From assembly GCF_963678635.1 (NCBI RefSeq), contig NC_087067.1, positions 38,783,682 through 38,847,681 of the forward strand: a DNA stretch of 64,000 nucleotides. The letters run 5' to 3'. The notes beneath the pieces were generated by a model, which had not been told where the DNA came from, made no database searches, and saw only the letters and a program-made list of their open reading frames with translations. The position numbers and the translations under genes were made by a program. This stretch comes from Symsagittifera roscoffensis (taxonomy: Eukaryota; Xenacoelomorpha; Acoela; Convolutidae). Positions 47,001-55,550 of the stretch are shown here, in pieces (within the stretch, counting starts at the first letter, position 1; each line of letters starts with the position of its first letter).

Positions 47001-47302
47001 AGTAATTATAACTTTATCTGCAACTGAAAGTATACGAATGTTATTTACAGGACGAGAAGAAATTGGACAAAATCATGGAGCTTCTGCGTCTGCAGAAACG
47101 AGGAACTGGAGGAGTGGACACTGCTGCCGACGATGGAGTCTACGACGTCTCCAACGCCGACCGACTCGGATTCTCCGAGGTGGAACTTGTGCAGTTCGTG
47201 GTTGATGGAGTAAACCTCCTGATTGAGATGGAAAAACTAGCCGAACAAGGAAAGTCATACGACAATTTGATCCCGAAGGAAAGAGTGGGCGGAAAGGATT
47301 AA
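35067..47302 (+). CDS. Mitochondrial-type creatine kinase with long Ser/Gly/Gln-rich repeat extension
   Basis: Creatine kinase transfers phosphate between ATP and creatine. Exons are 35,067-36,501, 36,809-36,972, 37,227-37,340, 40,036-40,222, 46,544-46,809 and 47,051-47,302, all GT-AG with matching phases, about 805 residues. The core (from about residue 432, [20 protein letters not shown]) is complete. It has the substrate loop GVDNPGH, the ATP-binding [18 protein letters not shown] with the catalytic Glu, [16 protein letters not shown] with the reactive Cys, and the C-terminal [10 protein letters not shown] and [17 protein letters not shown]. The wording of the last parts fits the mitochondrial type. 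Before it lie about 430 residues: a basic N-terminus poor in acidic residues, compatible with a mitochondrial targeting peptide; about six 30-residue repeats ([20 protein letters not shown] type); then a CCSKCKPTC cluster and Arg/Asn/Ser-rich linker. The start is the first ATG after an in-frame TGA. Introns 3 and 4 are filled with transposon relics. Extension and core share one exon and frame, so this is a genuine fusion at DNA level. Confidence 0.9.
35456..35995 (+). repeat. Coding minisatellite, 90-bp unit, about six copies
   Basis: The unit contains CAGGAAGTCAATCTCGAGG, TCTATCAGGAGCCGGATCTC and AGGAGGAAGTCAGTTCCA. Copies begin near 35,460, 35,550, 35,640, 35,730, 35,820 and 35,910. The unit is a multiple of three, so the creatine kinase frame stays open; for the same reason two other frames are also open over long distances. 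Copies differ mostly by silent or conservative changes (Lys/Gln, Gly/Ala, Thr/Ser). Confidence 0.95.
37201..37243 (+). repeat. Direct repeat straddling the exon 3 acceptor
   Basis: GTTGCAAGAGGCGAAGTT occurs at 37,201-37,218 in the intron and again at 37,226-37,243, where it forms the start of exon 3. Only CGTTTCA lies between. The second copy supplies the G of the acceptor AG and the codons for LQEAKF. Confidence 0.95.
37599..37799 (+). mobile_element. GGCTC-ended MITE (family A) in creatine kinase intron 3
   Basis: Ends GGCTGTTTTTCTTTTCCCCC and GGACTAAAAAGAGCC are eroded. The core phrases GGCATGCAGACTAGTAAGGC and ACACCAAAAATTGATTTT match other copies. Target duplication is unclear. A family B-like fragment, 36,986-37,170, lies just after exon 2. 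Confidence 0.7.
37897..39333 (-). mobile_element. Tc1/mariner-type transposon relic in creatine kinase intron 3
   Basis: Ends TACTGGAGAAAAAAAATAAA and complement TACTGGAGAAAGAAAGTAAC form inverted repeats of about 30 bp, with TA on both outer sides (37,895-37,896 and 39,334-39,335). The minus strand carries a broken transposase: a helix-turn-helix part near 39,060-38,880 ([15 protein letters not shown]), a middle part with stops near 38,700 and the DDE part near 38,500 ([20 protein letters not shown]). The C-terminal coding stretch is interrupted at about 38,320 by repeat DNA and partly duplicated at 37,982-38,030 and 38,317-38,370. Confidence 0.8.
38205..39962. repeat. Shuffled repeat units in creatine kinase intron 3
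   Basis: A family B MITE fragment (GGCTCTTTTCCAGTTCC, then CAAAATACCGAGTTTTATG) lies at 38,215-38,316 and a fuller copy at 39,597-39,815. A second unit (CAGCTTTCTCAA.TTGGGTT to AAACAAGTC.GTTTA) lies at 38,048-38,183 and 39,832-39,962. The two units occur in opposite order in the two places, showing a rearrangement connected with the Tc1 element. Confidence 0.65.
40391..40937 (+). mobile_element. Two or three abutting GGCTC-ended MITEs (family A) in creatine kinase intron 4
   Basis: A first eroded copy runs from about 40,391 (GGTTCCTTTTGCCCCACC) to 40,651 (GGGGAGGGGAGGAAAGATCC). A fragment of a second right half follows (40,657-40,750, ending GGTGGGGGAGGGGAAGAAAA). A third, near complete, spans 40,755-40,937 (TTCTTTTTCCTTCCCCCACC to GGGGGAAAAGGAAAGAGCC). 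All show GCAGACTA.TAGGCCATGACAAA and CGTTA.ACCATAAAA phrases. A further partial copy lies at about 41,048-41,175. Confidence 0.7.
41785..42083. repeat. Intronic tandem duplication, copy 1
   Basis: About 300 bp (from GTGTCGTCAGCTGTCGA to GTGAAATGTTAGTATAATGC) recurs at 43,548-43,843 with about 10-15% differences by eye. Farther on, 43,030-43,150 (GGTTCCTGCAGCAAA...) matches 44,066-44,180, so the whole unit is larger and was enlarged in copy 1 by the hAT insertion at 42,090. Confidence 0.75.
42090..42492. mobile_element. hAT-type MITE, family CAGGGGCGG, perfect target duplication
   Basis: Ends CAGGGGCGGATCTAGGATTT and complement CAGGGGCGGATTTAGGGGGG. The flanks are an exact 8-bp duplication CTTGAAAA at 42,082-42,089 and 42,493-42,500. 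It shares the inner GGCGCCTAAGGCGCC and CTGCGCCGCAG phrases with the element at 8743-9165, in opposite orientation. A truncated relative without ends is at about 55,600-55,720. Confidence 0.9.
43548..44185. repeat. Intronic tandem duplication, copy 2
   Basis: Second copy of the unit beginning at 41,785 (CAGCTGTCAACCAAATAGTC through ATGTTAGTGTATAATGC, then GGTTCCTGCAGCAAGAC). It ends shortly before the copia fragment. Confidence 0.7.
44320..44990 (-). pseudogene. Ty1/copia pol fragment (RT end and RNase H)
   Basis: Read on the minus strand with a few frameshifts, the sequence carries the hallmark end of copia polyproteins. WGALKRVL comes from the end of the reverse transcriptase. [20 protein letters not shown] and [20 protein letters not shown] come from RNase [15 protein letters not shown] and [15 protein letters not shown] close it near 44,380. 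No LTRs or upstream domains were found, and the frame is broken several times, so this is an inactive fragment lying antisense in creatine kinase intron 4. The flank 45,130-45,460 may hold more of the element but nothing recognisable. Confidence 0.8.
44991..46543. other. Rest of creatine kinase intron 4
   Basis: AT-rich with a few higher-GC patches (45,150-45,440: CCTAGATCTATTGAGCC, GGTGTACCCTATCC) that could be decayed retroelement sequence downstream of the copia fragment. No exon recognised. Confidence 0.4.
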
Positions 47303-49833
47303 AAACCGAAAAGGCAGGCACAATTGGGGCGCAATTTGAAATACAGGCGCAATTGGGGAATATATTAATTGCATTGAACAATCATGAAGATTTTTGATTA
47401 GTGTACACTGAGTATCTTTGAATTTGTACTGTATTTGTTTATGCAATCAATTTTAAGCTTGTTAGGTTTGACAGTGAATTCACAAATACCAAGTACTTTT
47501 TTTTCATATGCAGCAATTCCGCCATCTCAGGGATAAGTAATTACAAAACCCTCATTATGCCAGAAAGTTTATGCTTATGTGAGGTGGGGCAAAAGGAAAA
47601 AGAGCCCAATTTTTAACTTTTAGGAAAGGAAAATTCGAAGAAAATAAGAAAAAATACCTAAGACTGTTTGATTCGATTTTGTTGTTGCCTTAGTGACATA
47701 ACATCATGAAATTATTAACAGAGGCTTCCTACAACATGTTGCCTCGATGAAAACATTGTTATCAGATTCGGCCAGGTAGTTTTCGAGAAGAGCTAAAAAA
47801 TTTCAAAAACGGACAAGAAACTAAAACATGGATTTTTTGAGAACTTTTTTTGATTTAAATTTGGACGGTGTCACTTATTCCGAGGAGCATCTCTCAACTT
47901 TTTTTGTTTGATTTATCTAAAGTCTCCAGATTTGGAAAGGCACTTTTTTGAAACTTCTTAACGGTTTTAACAACAATCTTTCATGTGACTTTTCCGAGGA
48001 CCCTAATATTTTTGGCATTCCCGTTTATGCAGGAAGCTTTGCAACCCGTTTTCCATTTAAACCAAAACCGCAGTTTTGGGAGGGTAGTTTTCGTGAAAAG
48101 TCAAGACGCTTCAAGAAACGGTCAAAAAATTTGCGTCAAATATTCCTCGTCGTAGTTTTTCGAAGACTGTAGATAGTGAGTAATGGTAAAAAGAGACTAG
48201 GAACATGCAGGCACACTGGGGGTGTGGGCGGGTTTTCCATTGATATAACTTAAAGTTTTTGAAAATCCCATACGTTACAGAATACCTGTTTTTATGCTTT
48301 TTTCGAATGGCTTGCACCTTAGGAGTATCTGACAAAACAAAACAAATTTCTAAAAATAATTATTAGTTCTAAACAACGGCAAATGTTTGTTTTAATTTTT
48401 TTTAAACGATGTTTGCTTGCGAAAAAACTAAAATGTTAATTTTAAATTTTCACATTGCATGAGCATTTGCAGCCTTTTATTATGTTTTGAACTGATATAA
48501 GATAGATATAAAACAGGACCGGACAAAGTTACCTTTTAAATAGCCGAAACGGCATGTTTTTGTTTTTACGATCATTTGAAAAATCATCGGATTTTGTTGA
48601 GTGATATTTCATATGAAAGCCGGTTTAGTCTTGATTAAACAAGATAATCCCAGTGTCGAGAAAAACCGGTTTGAAAGTTTTGATTTTTGGTAAAATTTTG
48701 AGCTACTAGTGTTCATAGACTGTTTTCTTAGGAAAATTTTTTTGTTTAGTTTTAATGGGCCGCTTTTTTACTGTCCTCTGTCCTCCATTTAACCAGCTGA
48801 GCCCCCATACTTCCCACCACCCAGCCACATGCGCGCGCCTGTTCCGATGCACTTCTGATTAAGGATCTTTTAAATTAGATTTTTAAAATACTATGATAAC
48901 TAAGTAACATATGCGAATACATTGGTCGGGTACAATTACAACAATTTTTTTGACCCTGTAACTTACTTTGGTTCACTTCAAAATTCATAGCAGCTAAGCT
49001 TATTAAGCTTCAAAACTTATAGCTTATAAAGATTCATAACCACATTACCCCTATTAAATTTTAACTGCTGCTATAGTTTTTTTTCCTGCCTCAAATGCAA
49101 GAACCTGAAACAAAACAGAAGCAATGATTTCCTGGTTTGTTCAACAAAAAAACGAGACACTTTCTGCTTTCTTGAAGTTCTATAAAAACGTTTAAATAAG
49201 ATTTGAGAAAATTAGAAAGAAAAAAAACACTCAAAATTTGCACATGTAGTTCTGACGCATATAAAAAACTGAGCAGCTTGAATTTTGAATTTTTTCTTCA
49301 TAAAATTATCAGTTTTGAAGTACAAGATGTCCCAAAATTGATTCGTTTCCATTTGTTAAAATTAAACTACTGTTTTGAAAACTGATATTTTTTAGAGTTT
49401 ACCTCAAATTTGTATTGAAGTTTTACCGGTATCGAGTAACCATATCCATGAAATAAACAGATAGCAGAATCTCATACGGGAGCGTGAAACCTATTGATAG
49501 ACGAAAAACATACGATTCTTGCAAACGACTTGATACGAAAAAAAAATCATTCATGTGCATACAAAAGAACTATCGAAAATTTTTTGAAAAAAGATGAAGT
49601 TATGAAGTTGAGGCAAAAACTCGTTATCAGAATGACAAATAAATATTCAAATTTAATACATCAAACCTCTTTTCAAGGACAAGGTATTCAATCAGATTTT
49701 TTTGAACTCATTCTCTTAAGGTTGTAGATGTGAAAGAGCTCTGATAATTCATCTTACGAAAGAGAAGCGCTGAACACTGGTTCAGACATAGATGAAGTGG
49801 CTTTGATTCATGAAAAAATTCCGTATGTTTAGC
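47303..49833. other. Downstream of creatine kinase, no gene recognised
   Basis: The 3' UTR begins with two near-identical stretches (AGGCAGGCACAATTGGGGCGCA and CAGGCGCAATTGGGGAATA, read in parts). The right half of a family A MITE lies at about 47,546-47,607 (ATGCTTATGTGAGGTGGGGC, AAAAGGAAAAAGAGCC). An imperfect repeat is seen at 47,860-47,960 and 47,960-48,130. The rest is AT-rich. Confidence 0.45.
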
Positions 49834-50045
49834 TGTTAAAAGAGATATTTTATATTAGTGACTTTACAACCTTTACGTCGCTTAACGCTTAATAGTAGTT
49901 TAGTCTAATACCTGCCAAAAGCACATAGACTTTTGGCACAACTGAGTTTGAGTCATTGAACGTTTTTATTGCAACTAATTCTGTTAATCACATCTCGCCT
50001 CACTGTTATTCACACAGTTACCTATTTCATCTCAACTTTTTAACA
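49834..50045 (+). repeat. 5' LTR
   Basis: Starts TGTTAAAAGAGATATT and ends ACTTTTTAACA. It shares with the 3' LTR the phrases CTTTTGGCACAACTGAGTTT and CATTGAACGTTTTTATT. The divergence between the two, with a deletion of about 30 bases in the 3' copy, indicates an old insertion. No clear target duplication is left. Confidence 0.8.
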
Positions 50046-52342
50046 TGGCGCAGTCAAACGAGTCGAATCTACGAAGCCAATAGTTTTTCTGGAACAACGC
50101 ATTAAGCGAGAACCAACATGACTGGGAAAATGGGCGGAAAAGTTCCAACTGAAAATCATCGCTAAAGATTCGGTAGATATCGAAGATGTGATTGACTCAC
50201 CGGCGAGATCCGATCTAATATACCTCGTCCCAGAAACAGCGGAATTTTCCGACGATCAGACCCGCCAGACCGAAAAAGAAGAACGATACAAACAAGCACT
50301 ACAAGTTTACAACGAAAAAGTGAGAAGGAGGAAAGCAGAAGACAACGCGAAGTTTAATGAACTACACAACGGTGATATCGATATCGATAAGAAGTTAAAG
50401 TCACAACTGTACTAAGCTATCGGAAATGCTTTTCACACAAAAACCTTGGAAAAAGATTACTTCGTAAGGATAGAAGAGGGATTCGTAAGGATAGAAGCAG
50501 TCGACAAGTTTACGAAAAAAGCGTACTAGGCTTCGGGAGTACGATAATGATCAATGAAAAAGTCATAGTGAGAATAAAATCAAAAGGATGGGACGCTAAG
50601 GATCAACAACTGTTTATCACTGAAGGGGCAGAAAGAAATCTTCTGAGAAACTATATATTACCGAATTTAGGAAATAAGGACCTATAGAAGCAGGCCCAAT
50701 CGAAAATCATAGACACACGGAAGACCCCGACTAAAACACCCGTCGGTATAGAAGTCAACCAGAAAAATTTGAAACAGATAGCCAACCTTGCCAACATCTC
50801 AACAAACCACTTGAACGGTGAAATTATGCATTGATAAGTTACTTAGTGATGGACACATCGAAAAATTGTCCAGATATTCTCAAGACTGCTTTATTTCCTC
50901 TATCGTCAGTAAAGCGAAAAGGGCCGGGTCAATCAAACGGGCTTCAACTTCAAAAGTGCTTACTAAACAAATGTTCCGTAACAGATACCAAATGCAAACC
51001 TGTTTGAATTAATCGACAATGTCGCTCTCACAATTAGTGTTCACGACGAAAACAAAATCTGGTATTCATCTATCGACTTAAAATATGCATACAGCCAGAT
51101 ACCATTATCTAACAAAGCAAGCAACCAATGCAATTTTAACATCGTGTGAGGAGACGTCACAGGTTCATACCGCTTTAAAACAGGAATTTACGGATTAGGC
51201 GATATGTTGAATCAATTTCCACGTATTATGGACCGTCTGATGGAAAATTTATCCAACATACACTAGTTATCTAGATGACATTTTAACCGCTACTGTAAGT
51301 AGCGTTGAAGACCATTGTAAATTTATCAGTAATGTTTTAAAAACCTTGGAAGACAAAGGATTAGCCATAAAATGCGAGAAGTGTAAATTTTTTGACGATT
51401 AAAATAGAGCGGCTGGGGTTTTAACTCGACGCGAAGGGGAGAACTCCCTTACTCATAAATCAGATGCCATTAGAAATTTGAAAGAACCACGATGTACCAC
51501 GGTAACAAATTAAACTCAACACAAGAATAAAAAATGATGCTTCACATTTAGAACTGGGCGCACTCCCGAGCAAGACCATGGGGGAAATTGGAAGATCGTA
51601 GCGTTCGCGAATAGATTCTTTAGTATAGCTGAACTAAAATACAGCACGAACAAACTGAGGGCCTTAGTTTGGGCGTTAGACCATTTTAAAAACTACTTGT
51701 TAGGTAAACATTTTCCTGTTCTTGCCGATCATAAAGCCTTAATAGTAGCACTTAAAGATGACAGATATACAAAGACAGCTCTATCACGCCTCACTCGTTG
51801 GGCAGATAAACTGCTATCATACGATTTTATGGTTGAAGATCCTCCGGGTAAAGAAATGAGACTTGTGGACTTTCTTTCTAGACACCCATCGTGCGACCAC
51901 GTACCAGTTTCATAGGACGACGAAAAATTCGTTATCGCTTCTGTTAACCAAATAAACCTCCTTTTAGACTTTGAAATTATGATGCCTAGATGTACTCATT
52001 AGCAATTAAGGATCAAATTTTCTCAACAAATTGCATCTCATGACTTCAAATACTGCAAAGTGATTGGCCAATCGGTTAATATTATGACAAGTCAAGAAAT
52101 AGAACATGAGAAACGAATTGAGAAGGCTGCGAACTCTGCAAGCCCTATTCACACAATCCAAAATTTCAGTGTGTCAAAAATTTTCTTCGCAAAACAATGG
52201 ATTTTTCGATCAATTACAAAATTCTAAAAGATATGTCCGATCAACTAGATTTAATTGAACAACCTGATAACTAAAATGTAAATAAATCCTCATTTTCAAC
52301 ACCTAGTACTAGCTACCCGTCGGGTACATCTTCAGATCAAAC

Positions 52343-52455
52343 TCTCAAAAATGAAAAAAAATCCTAAACTGATTAAACCTAAGAAATCTATGGATTCAAA
52401 CTCTCAAAAATGAAAAAAAAATCCTAAACTGATTAAACCTAAGAAATCTAAGAAA
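52343..52455 (+). repeat. Tandem duplication inside the LTR element
   Basis: A unit of about 56 bases (CAAACTCTCAAAAATGAAAA to AAGAAATCTATGGAT) is present twice in a row, plus an extra AAGAAATCT. It lies between the RNase H and integrase zones. Confidence 0.9.
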
Positions 52456-53888
52456 TCTATGGATCCTAAGATTCCAAATTTATGGCATTACTTACAAAAT
52501 AAGACCTCGTACTGAAGAAACTTATGAAAGAAGACAGGAAACATGATATAGCCCATTTGGGAAACTTTCATACACCTTATATCAATAACGAACACGTGAA
52601 CGGGGGACAACAATGTTACCCAGACTACACGAAGCACATCCAGGCCAGCTTGCAAAGAAAAGTCTGGCAACTCTACACATCTGGTGGCCAAAAAATTATA
52701 GAGAAATTCAAGTTTAGGAGAGCATTGTATCGAGTGTATGAAAGCAAGTAAAAATTTGAAACCACTGGCAAAACATGATATCCTCGGGAAACTCCCAACG
52801 GTCGTTGAACCAAACCAAGAAATGAAGTTAGAATCCGCCGGCCCGTTACCTTCAATTTGGGAACAAAAAACTTTATACTCGTATGCGTGCACCAATTTTT
52901 GAAATTCCCATCGCCGCAATTAGCATATCCACCAAATTGGCCATAAACTTGCACGAAAATGCATAACCTTGCACGGAATACCTAGAACTATTAGAACGGA
53001 TCAATGGTCGGGATTTATTTCTAAGAAAGTTTGAAAATTCTGTCAAGAACAAAAAATTAACCTTGAGTTCAGCCCAGTGAGTGACCATAGAGCTATGGGC
53101 TTGGTTAAGCGACTAATTAGAACAATAAAAGAATAACTCATGGTTATGGCACAAGAAAATCCAAAACTTTCCTTAGAAATCGCATTACTAAAGATCATAA
53201 AATTCTAGAGGACTGTAACTCAACACTCACTAAACTGCTCTTTTTTGAAGCAATATCTTCGGTAGATCACCAAGCACATTTTGGTAAAACTTCCATCTTC
53301 AAGAAACCTGGATTGCAACAAAACATTGTTATGTATAGATAAAGGACGAAAACTAATGTGCCGGGACAGACGATATGACTGGGATGCCCCTGATGACATC
53401 GAAGACTGACTCCTAGACGAGGAATCCTCCTCATCAGTTGACATATCAAACGCCACTTTATATGTACCTACAAGCTCGGGTTCTCCTGTGAAAGTCCTCG
53501 CAGAGAAACGAAAAGCCCTAGGTGTGGCCAATCACGTCCTGATTAAGACCCTTATCTATAGAAAAGTACGAACAGAAGACAGAAAATAGGACGAACCATA
53601 CTATAGAGAACTTAAAGAAGAAATAGTAAGCGAATCGTATCAAACAATTACGCTTAAAATGGGAAAACAATTCGTAAATCGTATTTAGCCGTGAAAAGAT
53701 CCACTGTACTGAAAAAAGTAAGCCCTCGCAAGAAGAACCAACTAATCAAACTTTATGCCACAAAAGGACCCAGGAAAGTTACGAAACCGTCAAGAAATAT
53801 ATGATTCAAGAGCTCGAAGGCAAGTCAAAAGAAGAGGAACCTTCAGGCTAAATTTGAAGAACTAGACATCGCTAGGCGAAATGCGGCA

Positions 53889-55065
53889 ATGAATAGCTCG
53901 AGGAAAAGACTGCTACGAGAGGAAGAAGAACAGAGAAAACGATTCAGATATCTTATTGGTTTAGAGAGCAGCCAAGAACCAATCACATCGGGCCAACCTA
54001 TTCGACCATTATTAACTCACACACCAGACATATCAACCACAAATATTCCAATAGAACGATGTCCGACGACAAAGCCAGCAATCTTATTCTGCCTAAAATT
54101 CTCAAAACACTTGTTAGAAGCAACTTAGAAAACCAACAAGATCATGCAGTTCAAGAACCAACAAACAAGAAATTTTTCGAAATGAAGAATCGAACGTAGA
54201 AAAAGAACAGGATTTAGCTCAAGCCTCAATTGACCCTGAACTAAACGTTATTAACCCCGAACAGCTCACGACTGGATAGACTTGACAAATTTGACAACAA
54301 CTGGCAAGAGTCAGTGATTAAAGTTCAAAGGCCACAGTTCTTAAACCCAACAGTACCTCAGATCACGGAGCCGAATATGATCCTAGCATAGATGAACACG
54401 GAGATCCAGAACCAAAACCCTATCCCTACCCAAAGCACGTCCAAACCAAAACTAACGGTTATGGCCAAACGGAAAGCCTCGTCGCCCATGAAATCGCCGC
54501 CTCCAAGAAAAACGGCAGAATTTCACTTTAGACACAATGCCAGACCCATTCGTGCCAGACAACCGCCATCGTTACTAGGAGAGAGGGTATTTACGAGCCT
54601 CGTTGAAACCTCAGGCGATAGACCAGGAGAACATTTTTCAACCTATGTAAAAACTCCGTTGTTCAATCCATCTTTAGAAGCCATCACCATCGAAACAGGA
54701 AGTCACCAAATGGACGTCGCTGGTTTAACCTCTCCACTTACTTCATATCTATGACACTCGATTTTAGATAATCTTACAAGACGTGGACCCAAACTAGTGG
54801 GCAAAACGGAGTCCTCCTTAAGAATCTCACCTACTTTATCTCTCAAGAAATTTCAGTTTAAACCGGAGGTGCGGAAGAGTGAATTTGACCCATCGGGCCT
54901 ACCCTCTGGATCTGCAGCTGTCGTAGAGACACCAATAGTTAACAACCCTGATTGGCTCAACACAGCTCGATCTTTGCAGCTATGGAGCTACTAGGACGCC
55001 CGATGACTCTTGAAGAACTCAGGAAATGGACTGAAACTAGAGCTTCGAATCGTGACGCTGCATAA
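53889..55065 (+). pseudogene. Third reading region of the LTR element, unidentified
   Basis: After the integrase zone several open stretches on the + strand (53,889-54,128; 54,392-54,754; 54,797-54,994) have coding-like, hydrophilic composition with Pro/Thr/Ser-rich parts (SSPMKSPPPRKTAEF) and then SLKKFQFKPEVRKSEF. No transmembrane segment or signal is visible, so an envelope gene is not supported. It may be a structural or accessory gene, or a displaced gag-like segment. Confidence 0.4.
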
Positions 55066-55367
55066 ACTTTGGATAACCTTGAACTTTTTTTTTGTTATTA
55101 ATTTAAACTCTTTTTTTCATTTTGCGTTCAGTTTTGGATTACTATCTTAAGTACATTCCTGATTTTAGTTCCTCTAACAAAAATGGGGTGCTATACCTAG
55201 ATTATTCTATGACCCGGTGCTTGGAACATTTGTACTACTTAAGTTATTTTTATTTTTTTTGGGCTCCATTAACCGATCTATATTAATCTAATTTACTCCA
55301 TCCTGCCTTTACGTATTATTTGTGGGTGAAAAGTAGATGTAAATTTCAATTAACTTTTCACGAGGAA

Positions 55368-55550
55368 TGTCAAAAAGGGTATTATCTGTTAGTGACCTTT
55401 CAACCTTTACATCGCTTATCGCTTAATGTTAATTTCGTCTAATACCTGCTAAAAGTGCAACGGCTTTTGGCACAACTGAGTTTGAGACATTGAACGTTTT
55501 TATTCCAACTAATTCTGATAACAACTAATCTTGGTTCAACCTTTTAAACA
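55368..55550 (+). repeat. 3' LTR
   Basis: Starts TGTCAAAAAGGGTATT and ends CCTTTTAAACA. It is preceded by the short purine run GAGGAA, a weak polypurine tract. Confidence 0.8.

Larger units (their letters stand above)
49834..55550 (+). mobile_element. Ty3/gypsy-like LTR retrotransposon, decayed
   Basis: Short LTRs bracket about 5.3 kb. Directly after the 5' LTR comes TGGCGCAGTCAAACG, a primer-binding-site-like sequence. The order on the + strand is gag remnant (about 50,100-50,415), protease end (TIMINEKVIVRIKSKGWD, then LFITEGAERNLL), reverse transcriptase (SSIDLKYAYSQIPL at about 51,070; TGIYGLGDML; SYLDDILTA with the catalytic DD at about 51,265), RNase H (LRALVWALDHFKNYLLGKHF, ADHKALIVAL at about 51,660-51,900) and a poorly preserved integrase region (52,500-53,500). 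RT, RH then IN order fits Ty3/gypsy. A further coding-like region (53,890-55,000) follows. Numerous stops and frameshifts show it is dead. Confidence 0.85.
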
